This document shows, one piece after another, positions 44,587-56,949 of a stretch of 64,000 nucleotides of DNA. The first letter of the stretch is position 1. Every line of letters begins with the position of its first letter. Source of the DNA: Ceratotherium simum simum. Lineage: Eukaryota; Chordata; Mammalia; Perissodactyla; Rhinocerotidae. Location of the stretch: NCBI RefSeq assembly GCF_000283155.1, contig NW_004454181.1:17847216-17911215 (forward strand). The letters are read 5' to 3'. A model generated the notes under the pieces. That model made no database searches and had not been told where the DNA came from. It was given only the letters and a program-made list of their open reading frames with translations. Position numbers and translations under genes: made by a program.

Positions 44587-44770
44587 CAGTGGTTCTCGAA
44601 ATGTGCTTCCCAGGCAGGCTGCTTCAGCATTACTCAGGAACTTGTTAGAAATGCAAATTCTTGCACCCTACTCCAGACGTGCTGAGTCAGAAACTTGGGA
44701 AGACTCAGAAATCTGTCTTTTTATCAAGCCTCCAGGTCATTCTGGTGCTGACTGGAGTTAGAGAAACATG
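44587..44770. mobile_element. MER5A-like hAT-Charlie MITE
   Basis: 'cagtggttctcgaaatgtgc', 'aacttgttagaaatgcaaat', 'ctgagtcagaaacttgggaa' and 'caagcctccaggtcattctg' are the MER5A order, closing with a degraded inverted end 'ttagagaaacatg'. Non-autonomous and non-coding. Confidence 0.85.
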
Positions 44771-45329
44771 ATCTGGAGAATCGGCACGAGTGCTTTACGG
44801 ACTGCGGTGTTTCTCAAAGTGAGGAGTAGGTACCAGGACCGTACTCACAATGATCTGAAATAGGACAAAAATGACTTTAGGCAACACTCTGATGTGGCAT
44901 CATATAGCTGAATCATAGAGTGAAAGTTTTCTCTGGCTTGATTCTCTTTCCATCTTTAAGTCTTAGTTTGATGTTAATAGATCTTGAATACTTCCTTATT
45001 CTCTTTCAAAAAAGAGAGCATGATACAAATTCAGTGTCTTTAGGGAGCAGCAGAATCTGCTAGAATTTAGTGATATTTTAGTTTCTTTGTATCTACTTTT
45101 ATGAATATCTTCGATTTAGGGCACACTATGTTTGTTTTACTTTTAAGTGGTGATAAAAAGTTTTCTTTATAAATGTTTACATTAGTCAGTTTAAAGAAAA
45201 AGTTAAGAAAATTATAATACAGTTGGTGTGTGGATTTGGCAAAAATCAGTGATGTGGGGGTGAATGCATTCAGCAAAACACTGGTATTGTGGAGGGAACC
45301 TAGTTACATCGGCACTTTAATTCCATTTG
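44771..45329. other. Unassigned stretch, possible hAT remnant at its start
   Basis: 'gcggtgtttctcaaagtgag' near 44804-44823 resembles another hAT terminus, but no partner end is found. The rest is AT-rich and unassigned. Confidence 0.3.
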
Positions 45330-45460
45330 TAGCATTTATTAGCTGTATTCCTTTTCTTAGCCTCAATTTTTTCATCTATCAAACGGAAATGATGATATCG
45401 ACATCATAGAAATGGTGTGAGAATTTATGTATGGCAAATACTTGCTGCAATCCTCAGAAT
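45330..45460 (+). repeat. MIR SINE fragment
   Basis: 'ttttcttagcctcaattttt', 'tcatctatcaaacggaaatg' and 'atgatgatatcgacatcata' match the MIR core and 3' half. Confidence 0.7.
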
Positions 45461-45514
45461 GTAGTTGCTACTTGCTGCATTCTTATTCCCTCAAGCTTTA
45501 TTTGGAAGTCAATT

Positions 45515-45620
45515 TGCTGTGTGGCCTTCAGAATGCCATTTCCTTCTGGGCTTCAGAGTCCTCATTTGTAGGACAAGAAAAAGAGTCTTGATGATCTCAA
45601 AGGCCCCTTCCAGCTCTTCA
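45515..45620 (+). repeat. MIR-family fragment
   Basis: 'cttcagagtcctcatttgta', 'ggacaagaaaaagagtcttg' and 'aaggccccttccagctcttc' are a MIR variant with the 'ccttccagctct' ending. Confidence 0.6.
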
Positions 45621-45629
45621 CAAATAAGT

Positions 45630-45690
45630 ATATGCATGTATATTGTATGTGTGTATGTGTATATACTTATATATATATATATATATAAAA
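45630..45690. repeat. TATG/TA simple repeat
   Basis: Alternating TATG/TGTA units run into a TA dinucleotide tract of about 20 bp at 45668-45688. Likely polymorphic. Confidence 0.9.
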
Positions 45691-46634
45691 TAAATTCTAT
45701 ATCCCTACCTTTACATGAGCATGATGTAGGCATAAGTAGCTGTTTTCCCCAGACATAAACCTTGAGTACTTGGGAATAATATTGAAAATGGATGGGCTGT
45801 GTTGGAAAAATAAAAAATCAAGTCATGAGGAGTGTAGGAGCTGATGTACATTTCAGAGCTCAAAGGTAATTTCGTTGTATTTTATTATCATCTGTCAAAC
45901 TTAAAGCAATACTGAGAGTAGAAAATAGGTTGTCATGGAGGTTTCTGAGGACAATGGTTTCCATGGGTTGGTGTAAATATATTCAGAGAGACTCGTTCCT
46001 ACTTAACCCGCGTTTTTCCTTCTGAATTGCTGATGCGTTCGCTTACAGCATTTGAACGGCAGCTTGTCCTCTGCTGTCAAGTGAACTTGATAGAATAATA
46101 GAAAATTCTGAAAAATTCAATCAGATCTTGTTGCTTCTCAAGGGAATTTCTTGTCTACTTATTCTATTTAAGGAGAAAAAGAGAAGATGGTGTTTCTTTG
46201 GTCTTGTACAAAACGCTGACCAGGTTGAACAGCGCAGGTTCCGGTTAGCAGGTGCCCCTCGAGTTTTCCTGTCTCAGCGCTGCAGGAGTCGGTGTTGCAG
46301 GGGTGTGGGGGCCCTTTGGAAGGTGAAAGCAATATCTAAGGGGTTACTACAGGATTGCACTGTTATGAAATCAGAGGTGGTCACCATCAGCTTAGTTATT
46401 GCTCGTAGCATTCTTATCAATCAGGAGATGTAAAATCAAGAAAAATGGTGAAGTGAATTTCTCAATCAGAACATAAAATTGCTTGCACTGTCTTTTACAT
46501 AACTGACTTGTAAAGAGTCCCTGAAGCTAGATCCTCTTAAATATTAATGATTCTATGAAACATCCCAGTGGGGCTATTCAACTCAATTCAGCTGTCACTT
46601 AATTGAAAATGACTATGTTAGGCACAGGGAATGT
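45691..46634. other. Unassigned non-coding stretch
   Basis: No repeat recognised. A 101-codon plus frame (46128-46433) lacks any domain. Confidence 0.4.
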
Positions 46635-46760
46635 GCTTGATGTCAGACAGACAAAGGTTCAAGTTACTATCTTACTATCTCTTTAAGCTCCGGTCTCATC
46701 TAGAGATGTTCCTACTTCACAAGATTGTTGTGAGAATTAATCAAGGAGATGACATTGGAA
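46635..46760 (+). repeat. MIR SINE
   Basis: 'tgatgtcagacagacaaagg', 'ttcaagttactatcttacta', 'aagctccggtctcatctaga' and 'aagattgttgtgagaattaa' are MIR with a shortened core. Confidence 0.65.
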
Positions 46761-46764
46761 ATAA

Positions 46765-46960
46765 CCAGAACAGCTGATATTTACTGAGCACTTACTACCT
46801 GCCAGGTGCCATTCCAAGCGCTAGGATCATTGAAGCCACAATAAATCTTTGAGGTAGGTAGTATTATTAGGTCCAGGTAATGGATGTGGAAACAGACCCC
46901 AGAGAAAACTTTAACTTGCCAAGCATTATGTGGTCTGGCTCTAGACGCCTCTTCTTTAAG
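46765..46960 (-). repeat. MIR SINE
   Basis: 'gatatttactgagcacttac', 'tacctgccaggtgccattcc', 'aagcgctaggatcattgaag' and 'aacagaccccagagaaaact' are antisense MIR, directly abutting the opposite-strand MIR to its left. Confidence 0.8.
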
Positions 46961-47169
46961 ACTTAGATACACTTGACATTGTTCTCAACATTTCATATGA
47001 GTTGAATCATATGAAATTAGATACTTGACCATTTTTTTACCTATAAAAATAGCAACTTTATGTGATTCTACCTGATAACATTAATGTGGATTAATAGTAG
47101 CTACAGTTACTACTGCTAAAATAGTAGCAAAAATAATATTGATTTTTATCTTTGAACCCCCTCATTAAT

Positions 47170-47295
47170 GTAAGGAATGCAGGTGACATAGTGTAAAGAC
47201 CGCTAGCTTGGCGATTAGGAACTTGCTGACCTCTAGGTCTCAGTTTCCCCTTGTAAAATAATGAGGTTGGTCTTTTTCAGCTCTAATAGTCAATG
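47170..47295 (+). repeat. MIR SINE
   Basis: 'tgacctctaggtctcagttt', 'ccccttgtaaaataatgagg' and 'ttggtctttttcagctctaa' are the MIR core and ending. Confidence 0.75.
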
Positions 47296-47864
47296 ACAGA
47301 GCTTTAAAAACTACTTTTGGAAAAGGACTAGTTTTTTTGTCCAATCCATCTTCAACAAGTAACTAGTTCTACCATGAATGACTAGTACGTAGCTGGTGTC
47401 ATATACAAGGCAAGTTTACCCATCACATGCTTGGATATCGTAGTAGGATCAAATCAATGTACCCGTTTCTAAAAACATATTCTCGATTTCTGTATTTAAC
47501 TTGTTGTAAACCAGTAATAAACAGTTCACGGGCTGGCACTGGTTCATGGACTATACGTTGAGTAGCAGTGGAACTATATGATATATATAAATTTCTTAAA
47601 GAAAAGGGAGTGAGTGGGTGTGGGTGTGTATTCCTTTCCCTTTAAAAATGTATTGTTTGGAGGTTAGAAATGAATATCATAAAAAAATGGAGAATTTTAA
47701 AAAGGAAGGCCACAGATGTGTGATATAAACAACATTACTCAGAACATTTGGATAAGATAGGTAAAAGAATTCAGTGAATACTGGAGTCTATTAGTACATT
47801 TATTTTAAAAAATTGTTTTTTTATTTAAGCAATAACTAACCCCCATCCATGTTGTCAGGTTTGA
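47296..47864. other. Mostly unassigned stretch
   Basis: Bases 47520-47575 ('cacgggctggcactggttca', then 'gttgagtagcagtgg') resemble one end of a MER5-like MITE, too short to call. No gene is seen. Confidence 0.3.
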
Positions 47865-48045
47865 AGCACTAGGGAATTGGAGATAAATGAGACATAGCCC
47901 GTATCCTCCAGAAGCTCACAGTTTAGCCAGAGATGCCAGCATATAAGCACAGAATTGTGTAACAGTAGATAATGCTCTGAAGGAAAACATAAGAAGAAGT
48001 ACTGAATTTGGCTTGAGTATCAGAGAAGGCTTCACTCCTGAGGTG
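47865..48045 (-). repeat. L2 LINE fragment
   Basis: 'aagctcacagtttagccaga', 'gataatgctctgaaggaaaa' and 'cagagaaggcttcactcctg' are the antisense L2 body. Confidence 0.65.
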
Positions 48046-48049
48046 TAAT

Positions 48050-48428
48050 TTCTTATATTTTGGTGTTGATAATGGTTTTTCTTTATTAAAAAACCTTCTT
48101 ATTCATATGTAACTCACACACACACACACATAATGTGGACTAATCTTTAGTAAACAGCTTTGATGAATTATAACAGAGTGAACACACTCATGTAGTCACT
48201 TGATCAAAAAGTCACCACTTGATCGAGAAATTCTATGTTACCAGCTTTCCAGGAGGTCCTGATGTGCCCCTTCCTAATCACAGCCCTCTCCCTCTTCACA
48301 AACGTAACCACAATCCTAATTTCTAATACCAATGATTAAATTTGCCTGTTCTTGAGATGTTATATGAATGGAATCACACTGATGTATTCCCTTGTGTCTG
48401 GCTTTTCTGTTCAATGTGATGTCTGTAA
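48050..48428 (-). mobile_element. L1M-type LINE 3' part, left half
   Basis: Antisense 3'UTR and ORF2-end text: 'tgatgaattataacagagtg', 'tgagatgttatatgaatgga' and 'cttgtgtctggcttttctgt'. A CA run lies at 48115-48130. It is interrupted at 48429 by a DNA transposon and resumes at 48970. Confidence 0.7.
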
Positions 48429-48969
48429 TCACGGTTCCCAAACTGTATGCCAAAGTATCCCAGAGCACTGAGGGTATTTCTAAATTTTGGAGAAACATAG
48501 TGATACTCAATATCTATCAGACACTGAACAAAGTCATATCTCATGGTAGTTTACAATTTCAACGTTAGATTACACTACCTTCCTTTTCATGGTGTCATAT
48601 CATTGCAAACGTTCAAGGGTAGCTGTGATTAAAAGCAAGTACATGCAAAAATTTGGAACAAAAATGAAGATGACAGGATCCAATCTGATTCCAAGATTTG
48701 AGAAGCTGTGCAGTGCCCAGCAGGCACACACATCCCATTAGTAAGTTATTTTGGTTATTTAAGAATGAAATTAAAATATTAGTTTTTTTCTGTCAATTTA
48801 TGGGTACTTTTTTAACATGGCTGCTAAGTTGCTAGGACATAAACATTTATTACGTGGCTGGGACCTAACTACTTAATAACTGGAACTATCAGATACTTCT
48901 TTCGGTGTAGCAGCATAACGAAAAAATTCCCAAGACACTAAGGGATCTGGGAAAGTTTGGAAAAGTCTG
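48429..48969. mobile_element. hAT-type DNA transposon relic inserted in L1M
   Basis: Left end 'cacggttcccaaactgtatg' and right end 'gggaaagtttggaaaagtctg' are imperfect inverted termini. The body contains 'accttccttttcatggtgtc' and 'ttttaacatggctgctaagt'. Flanking 8-mers 'gtctgtaa' (48421-48428) and 'gtctatga' (48970-48977) match at 6 of 8, an eroded hAT-size TSD. No transposase frame. Confidence 0.6.
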
Positions 48970-49385
48970 GTCTATGAAGTTCATTTGTATTGTTACGTGC
49001 AACAGTTGTTTGTTTATTTTCATTTCTGTTTAATTTTCTATTGTATGAGCACACCATTATTTATGTATTCTACTGTTGATGGAAATTTGGGCTATTTCCA
49101 ATTTGGAGTTATTATGAATACTGTTCATATGAATGGTTCTGAACTTATCTTTTAGCACACCTACGTGTATATTTCTGTTAGGTACATATTTAGGAGTGGA
49201 ATTACTGAGTCATAGGATATGGACATCTCAATTTCAGTAGATACTGCTACATAGTTTTCTAAAATGGTCATTTCTGTTTCCATTCCCCACCAGGGTTGTA
49301 CGAGAGTATCAGTTATTCTATATCCTACTCATATTTAATATTTTTAGTCATTTTAATATAGCCAATTCTAGTGGGCACAGGCAGA
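48970..49385 (-). mobile_element. L1M-type LINE 3' part, right half
   Basis: Continues the element at 48050: 'tattctactgttgatggaaa', 'tttgggctatttccaatttg', 'tacatatttaggagtggaat' and 'ttgtacgagagtatcagtta' are antisense L1 ORF2-end blocks in order. Confidence 0.75.
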
Positions 49386-49611
49386 TCCAGATTTTGTGCT
49401 GCCTAAAACTTAATTCAATTTTGGGGATCTTACCTAGGGAAGAAAAAAAAAAAAAAGTAAATTACAAATTTAAGAATGAATAATTATTGAATAGGAGAAA
49501 ATAAATTACAGCAAATTACAAAATTTCAAAGGTGAAAGATAATCCCCAATATCATAAAATCATATGAATTCACTACCCATCACACCCCCTGCAATTTTCT
49601 GTTGCATCTTC
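49386..49611. other. Unassigned AT-rich stretch
   Basis: An A-run lies at 49443-49456. Possibly an old repeat ('ggcagatccagattttgtgc') that I cannot place. Confidence 0.3.
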
Positions 49612-49863
49612 TTTTTTTTTTTTTTTCCTTTGAGGAAGATTGGCCCTGAGCTAACATCTGTTGCCAATCTTCCTCTTTTTGTTGAGGAAGATCAGCCCTG
49701 AACTAACATCTGTGCCCATCTTCCTCTATTTTGTATATGGGATGCCGCCACAGCTGGCTTGATGGGTGGTGCGTAGGTCTGCGCCCAGGATCCAAACCTG
49801 TAAACCCCAGGCAGCGGAAGCGGAGCACACAAACTCGACCACTACGCCACAGGGCCAGCCCCC
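49612..49863 (-). mobile_element. ERE SINE, short form, diverged
   Basis: T-rich tail complement at left, two tail modules ('tgaggaagattggccctgag', 'tgaggaagatcagccctgaa'), head complement ending 'cacagggccagccccc'. Most head CpGs are lost. The TSD is not clear. Confidence 0.93.
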
Positions 49864-50504
49864 CACTGCCTCTCTTTTTAACTGCATATTCTCGGATTGC
49901 CCGTTCATATGGCAACAATTTTGTATTATTGCTTTCTGTAGAAAATAGACAATTCAGTCTTTCTTATAGTATGTTTCATCAGAACTTGCTTTTTAAATAT
50001 AGTTTAGAAAAGTTTAATAATTCGTCAAATTTGGGGAAATCTCTATAGTTTTTTTTCAAAAATGAACTGCAAATTTTTGGGAAGTTACAAATAGTACAGT
50101 AAGTAGTCTTAAATATTCTTTGAATTGGTGAAATTCATTCACTCCTTTGTCGTCCATGTCCCGGTTATAGTGGCTTAATATGTATTTTATTAGTTCTTCC
50201 CTTTGTTTTGTGTCACCATCAGCACAGCAGGTGGTAGGAGTGTACCTGGAAGCCATTCCTGCCCCAGAACAGCTAGCACTTCATTGGCTTTACCTGGGGC
50301 TGACCACAAGCCACGTACAAATATCCCGCGAAATCCAAACTAAACATATCCCCACTTTACGTTCCGCTATTCAGATCCCACACACACTCACAGCTGCTTC
50401 TACAGTCGTCTGTCTTTTCTCCTCCCCCCGCCTCCTATTAATATGTTGAAAATGTCTTAGTTGCTTTTCTAACTTAAAAGGACTTTTGTGTTCCTGTGCC
50501 ACCT
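49864..50504. other. Unassigned non-coding stretch
   Basis: No gene. No repeat recognised until the old L1M text begins at about 50505. Confidence 0.4.
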
Positions 50505-50598
50505 AGTCAAGATGTATTATCCTTTCTATGAATCTCTGAATTTGGGGGAAAATATTTTGTTTAGGATTATTACTTCTACATTCATAAAAGATTGGCAG
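50505..50598 (-). mobile_element. Old L1M ORF2 fragment, left side of the nest
   Basis: 'gatgtattatcctttctatg' and 'aatattttgtttaggattat' then 'ttctacattcataaaagatt' are antisense L1 reverse-transcriptase-region text. The same element continues at 58574, so these 94 bp are the host into which the large L1 inserted. Confidence 0.7.
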
Positions 50599-50611
50599 AT
50601 AATATTCTTTT
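50599..50611 (+). repeat. Target-site duplication, left copy (large L1)
   Basis: 'ataatattctttt', identical at 58561-58573. The terminal Ts merge with the T-rich complement of the L1 A-tail. Confidence 0.9.
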
Positions 50612-52664
50612 TTTTTCTCTTTACTGAGGTATAACAAATAAAATTGTAAGATATTTTAAGTTTACATCATGAAGATTCGGTATATGTATACACTGTAAAA
50701 GGATTCCTCCCATCTAGTTAATCACCACATCAATCACCTCATTTTTTTTTGCTGTTAAGAACATTTAAGTTCTACTCTCTTAGCGTTTTCAACTATACAG
50801 TATAGTGTTATCAACTATAGTCACCATGTTATACATTAGACTCTCAGACCTTATTCATCTAATAGCTAAAAGTTTGTACTCTTCTGCTAACTTCTCCTAT
50901 TCCCCCCTCCCCTCACCCAGCCCCTGGCAACCACTTTTCTGCTCTCAGTTTCTGTGAGTTTGATTTTTTTTTTTTTTTTTTTTAGATTCCATATATAAGT
51001 GACACCATGCAGCACTGATATCCCTCTGTCTGGCTTATTTCATTTAGCGTAATGCCCTCAAGGTCTATGTATGTTGTCACAAATGGCAAGGTTTCCCTTT
51101 TTCTCAAGGCTGAATATTCCATTGCATATATATACCACATCTTCTTTATCCATTCATCTGTTGACTGACAGTTAGGTTGTTTCCATATCTTGGCTACTGT
51201 GACTAATGCTGCAATAAACATAGGAGTGCAGATATTTCTTTGATATCTTGTTTTCGTTTCCTTTGAATATATACACAGAAGTGGGATTGCTGGGTCATAT
51301 GGTAGTCTATTTTTAAGTTTGGGGGGAAGCTCCAGACTATTTTTCATAGTGGCTACACCAATGTACATTCCCACCAATACTGTACAAGTATTCCCTTTTC
51401 TCCATGTCCTCACCAACATTTGTTATTTCTTGTCTTTTTGGTGGTAGCCGTTCTAACAGGTGTGAAGTGATATCTCATTGTGATTTTAGTTTGCATTTCC
51501 CTGGTGATTAGTGATGTTGAGCACCTTTTCATGTACTTCTTGGCCATCTGTATGTCTTCTATAAACAAATGTTTATTCAGAGCCTCTGCCCAATTTTTAT
51601 TTTGTTTTGTTTTTTGCTATTTAGTTGTATAAGTTCTTTATATATTTTGGATACGAAACCATAATTAGATATATGATTTGCAAATATTTTCTCCCACTCT
51701 ATAGGTTGCCTTTCATTTTGTTGGTTTTCTTTGCTATATAGAGCTTTTTAGTTTGATGTGGTCCCACTTGTTTATTTCAGCTTTTATTGCCTTTGCTTTT
51801 AGTGTCAAATGCAAAAAATCATAGCCAACAGCTTATCACCTGTTTTGTACTAGGAGTTTTATGATTTCAGGACTCACACTCAAGTCTTTAATCAATTTTG
51901 AGTTAATTTTTATATTTGGTGTACGATAGGTGTCCAGTTTCATTCTCTTGCATGTGGCTATCCAGTTTTCCCAGCACCATTTATTGAAGAGATTATCCCT
52001 TCCCCATGGTATATTCTTGGATCCTTTGTCATAAATTACTTGGCCATATATGCGTGGGTATATTTCTGGGCTCTGTTCTGTTCCATTAGTCTATGTGTCT
52101 ATTTTTATGCCAATACTATACTGATTTGATTATATAGCTTTGTAATATGGTTTGAAATCAGGAATTGTGATGCCCCCAGCTTTGTTATTCTTGCTCAAGA
52201 TTCTTTGACGGTTTGGGGTCTATTGTGGTTCCATAAAAAGTTTTAGAATTGTTTTTTCTACTTCTGTGAAAAATGCCACTGGAATTTTGATAGCTATTAT
52301 ATTGAATATGTAGATTGCTTTGGGAAGTATGGACATTTCAACAATATTAATTCTTCCAATCCATGAACACAGAATATCTTTTTAATTATTTGTGTCATCT
52401 TCATTTTTTATCAATATCTTATAGTTTTCAGTGTACAGATCTTTCACCTCCTTTGTTAAATTTATTACTAAGTAATTTATTATTTAATGCAATTGTAAAC
52501 GAGATTATTTTCTTAATTTCTCTTTCTGATAGTTCATTGTTAGTGGATAGAATTACAAGTGATTTTTGGAAATTTATTTTGTATACTGCAACTTTACTGA
52601 ATTTGTTTATTCTAACAGTTTTTTAGTGGAGTCTTTAGGATTTTCTATATATAAAATCATGTCA

Positions 52665-52976
52665 GGGGCTGGCCCCGTTGCTTAGCAGTTAAGTGCGTGT
52701 GCTCCGCTACTGGTGGCCCAGGTTTGGATTCTGGGCAAGCACTGACACACTGCTTGTCCAGCCATGCTGAGGTGGCGTCCCACATACAATTACTAGAAGG
52801 GTGTGCAACTACAACATACAGCTATCTACTGGGGCTTTGGGGAGAAAAAGGGCAAAAAAAAAAAACGAGGAAGATTGGCAATAGATGTTAGCTCAGGGCC
52901 GGTCTTACTCAGCAAAAAGAGGAAGATTGGCATGGATGTTAGCTCAGGGCTGATCTTCTTCACAAAAAAAAAAAAA
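52665..52976 (+). mobile_element. ERE SINE, long form, inside L1 ORF2
   Basis: Head 'ggggctggccccgttgctta', 'gaagggtgtgcaactacaac' module, A-rich linker (52854-52864) and two tail modules. Only a 4-base repeat 'gtca' (52661-52664, 52977-52980) marks the duplicated target. The L1 text reads through cleanly once the SINE is removed. Confidence 0.95.
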
Positions 52977-54810
52977 GTCATTTACAAATAGAAACAGTTT
53001 TGCTTCTTTCTTTCTGATGTGGATGACTTTTATTTCTTTTTCTTTCCTAATTGCTCTGGCTAGGACTTCTAATACCATGTTGAATGTAAGTGGCAATAGT
53101 GGGCATCTTTGTCTTGTTCCTGACCCTAGAGGAAAAGCTTGAAAGCTTTTGGAGTATTCAGCTTTTCACCATTAGTATGATGTTGGCTGTGGGCTTGCCA
53201 TATAAGGCCTTTATTTTGTTGAGGTGTGTTTCCTCTTACCCAGTTTGTTAAGAGTGTTTATCATGAATGGATGTTAAATTTTGTCAAATGCTTCTTCTGC
53301 ATCTATTGAAATGATCATATGATTTTTATCTTTCATTTTGCTAATGTAATGTATCCTATTGATTGATTTGTGGATGTTGAACCATCCTTGCATCAATGGA
53401 ATAAATCCCACTTGATCATGGCATGTGGACCTTTTAATGTATTGTTGAATTCAGTTTGCTAATATTTTGTAGAGAATTTTTGCATTTATGTTCACCAGGG
53501 ATACTGGCCTGTAATTTTCTTTTCTTGTGGTGTTCTTGCCTGGTTTTGGGATCAGGGTAATGCTGGCCTTCTAAAAAGAATTTTAAAGTGTTACTTTCTC
53601 TATTTTTTAGAAGAGTTTGAGAAGGATTGGTATCAATCCATTTAAATGTTTGGTAGAATTCACTAGTGAAGCCATCTGGTCCTGGACTTTTGTTTGTTAG
53701 TAGGTTTTTGATTACTGATTCAATCTTCTGACTAGTGATAATTCTGTTCAGATTTTTTATTTCTTCATGATTGAGTCTTGGTAGATTGTATGTTTCTACT
53801 AATTTATCCCATTCTTCTAGGTTGTCCAATTTGTTGGAGTGTAGTTCTTCTCATAGTAGTCTCTTATAGTTTCTTACAATTATTTGTATTTGTGTAGCAT
53901 AGGTTATAATATCTCTTCTTTCATTTCTAATTTTATTTGAGTCTTCTCTCTTTTTTTCTTGGTAAGAGTAGCTAAAGTTTTATCTATTATATTTATCTTT
54001 AAAAAAACAGATCTTATTTTCATTGATCTTTTCTATTGTCTTTTTATTCTCTGTTTCATTTATTTCCACTCTGATCTTGGTTATTTCCTTCCTTTTGCTA
54101 ACTTTGGGCTTAGTTTGTTCTTCTTTTTCTAGTTCCTTGAGGTGTAAAGTTAGGTTGTTTGAGATCTTTCCTTTTTTTCTCAATATAATTTTTTATCACA
54201 GTAAACTTCCCTCTTAGATCTGCTTTTGCTACACCCCATAAATTTTGGTATGTTTTATTTCCATTTTCACTTTTCTCAAAATATTTTTGATTTCTCTTTT
54301 GATTTCTTCTTTGATGCATTAGTTGTTCAGTAGCATGTTTTTTAATCTCCATGTATTTGTGATTTTCCAGTTTTCTTCTTGTAATTGATTTCTACTTTCA
54401 TACCATTGTAGTCAGAAAAGATACTTGCTATGAATTCAGTCTTCTTAAATTTATTAAGACTTGTTTTGTAGCCTAATATGTGATGTATCTTGGAGAATCT
54501 TCCAGGTGCACTTGAGAATAATGTGTATTCTGCTGTGTTGGATGGAATATTGTGTAAATGTCTGCTAAGTCCATCTTGTCTAACATGTGGTTTAAGACAA
54601 TGTTTCCTAATTGATGTTCTGTCTGGATGATATATCCATTGTTGAAAGTAGGCTATTGAAGTCCTCTACTATTATTGTATTGCTGTCTCTTTCTCCCTTC
54701 AGGTCTTTTAATATTTGCTTTATATATTTAGGTGCTCCTATGTTGACTGCATAAATATTTACAAATGTTATATCCTGCTGTCAGATTGGCCCATTTGTTA
54801 TTACTATTAT

Positions 54811-55049
54811 TTTGCTGAGGAAGATTTGCCCTGAGCTAACATCTGTTGCCAATCTGCCTCTTTGTTTGCTTGAGGAAGATTAGCCCTGAGCTAACATCTG
54901 TGCCAGTCTTCCTCTATTTTTCATGTGGACCACCACCATAGCATGGCTGACAAGTGGTGTAATTCTGTGCCTGGGATCCAAACCTGCAAACTCAGGCCAC
55001 TGAAGCAGAGTGCATGGAACTTTAACCACTCAGCCACGGGGCCAGCCCC
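54811..55049 (-). mobile_element. ERE SINE, short form, inside L1 endonuclease region
   Basis: Tail modules 'gctgaggaagatttgccctg' and 'gaggaagattagccctgagc', head complement ending 'cacggggccagcccca'. Flanking 'cccatttgttattac' and 'ccccttta' plus 'ttattat' suggest a degraded TSD. Diverged, with head CpGs mostly lost. Confidence 0.93.
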
Positions 55050-56949
55050 AAACCCCTTTATTATTATATAATGATCATCTTTGTCTCTTATAGTCTTTGG
55101 CTGAAAGTCTATTTTGTCTGAAATGGATACTCTTGCTGTTTTTTTGCGGGGGTGGGGTTCTATTTTCATTCAATATCTTTTTCCATCCCTTTGCTTTCAG
55201 TCTGTGTGTACTCTTAAAGCTGAAGTGAGTCTCTCGTAAGCAACATATAGATGGGTCTTGTTTCTATCATCCATTCAGCCACTCTCTTCTTTTGATTGGA
55301 GAATTTAGTCCATTTACATTTAAAGTAATTATTGATAGATATGGACTTCCTATTGCCATTTTGTTAATTGTTTTCTGGCATTTTTGTGATTCTTTTATTC
55401 CTTTCTTCTCTTACTGTCTTCCTTTGTGATTTGATGATTTCCTGTAATAGTTTGCTTAGATTCCTTTCTCTTTATCTTTTGTGTGTCTACTATACGTTTT
55501 TGCTTTGCGATTACTATGAAGCTTTCATAAAAAATGTTTATTCTATTTTAAGCTGATAACTTAACTTTAGTGCATACTAAAACTCTCTGATTTTACTCTA
55601 CCCACACACATTTTGTTTTCGATATCACAATTTATATCTTTTTATCTTGTGTATCCATTAGTGAATTATTGTAGTTATAGTTATTTTTAATAATTTTAAC
55701 CTTCATACTAGAGTTATAGGTTATCTACCCATCACCATTACAACATTGGAGTATTCTGAATTTAACTATATATTTTCCTTTACAAGTGAGATTTATACTT
55801 TCATATATTTTCCTGTAACTAGTTAACATTCTTACATTTCAGCTAGAAGAAGTCCCTTTAATGGTTCTTGTAAAGCCAGTCTAGAGATGATGAACTCCTT
55901 CAGCCTTTGCTAATTTGGAAGACTCTTCATCTCTCCTTCCATTCTAAAGGACAACTTTGTCAGATATAATATTCTTGGTTGGCAATTTTTTCTCTCAGCT
56001 CTTTGAATATATCATGCCACTCCCTTTGGTCCAGCAAAGTTTCTGCTGAAAAATCTGCTGATTGTCTTATGGGGGTTCCCTTGCATGTAGCAAGTTGTTG
56101 TGTTTTTTTTTTTTGTTTTTTTTTATCTTGCTGCATTTAAGATTCTCTCTGTCTTTAAATTTTGATAATTTAATTATAATGTGTCTCTTTGTGGGTCTCT
56201 TTAGATTCATCTTATTTGGAGCTCTCTGGGCTTCCCAGATTTGAATGTTTCTTTCCTCAGTTTAGTAAAGTTTTCAGCTATTATTTCTTTTAATAAGTTT
56301 TCTGCCCCTTTATCTCTCTCTTCTCCTTTTGGGACTCTATATTGTGTATATTGTTCCACTTGACAGTTTCCTGTAAGTCCCTTTTGCTGTCTTCACTCTC
56401 TTTCATTTTTTTTTTCTTTTTGCTGCTCTGATTGGATGAATTAAACTGCCCTGTCTTCAAGTTCACCGATCCTCTCTTTTGCTTGATCTAGTCTGATATT
56501 GAAACTCTCTATTGTATTTTTTGGTTCAGTTATTGTATTCTTTAGCTCTGTGATATCTGTTTAGTACATTCTTATATTTTTTACCTCTTTGTTGAAATTC
56601 TCACTTTGTTCATTGTTTTCTGACCTCAGTGAGCACCTTTATGACCATTATTTTGAACTCTTTATCAGATAAATCATTTATCTCCATTTTATTAAGATCT
56701 ATTTGTGGAGTTTTATCTTGTTTTTATTGTTTGGAACATATTTGTTTGTTTCTTCATTTTCCTTGACTCTGTGTTGGTTTCTGTATATTAGATAAAACAG
56801 TCACTTCTCCTAATCTTGGCAGAGTGGTCTCGTGTAGGAGATGAATCATCAATCAGCCTGTCTGGTGTTTCTGGTTGTCTCTCAAACTTTTGCGATTGTC
56901 CAAGCCGCCTTCTTTGTTCTTCATGGCTCCTGGTAGTTGAGGTTGTGCC

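Larger units (their letters stand above)
50982..55350 (-). pseudogene. L1 ORF2 (endonuclease-reverse transcriptase), disrupted
   Basis: In minus order: an endonuclease-domain piece 'KTARVSISDKIDFQPKTI' then 'RDKDDHYIIIKG' (about 55060-55150), cut by an ERE; a linker piece 'LHLKELEKEEQTKPKVSKRK' (54050-54150); the reverse transcriptase entry '[19 protein letters not shown]' (about 53640-53710); and the C-terminal domain '[16 protein letters not shown]' to the stop (50982-51419). These pieces lie in different frames. A second ERE sits at 52665-52976. The start is approximate. Confidence 0.88.
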
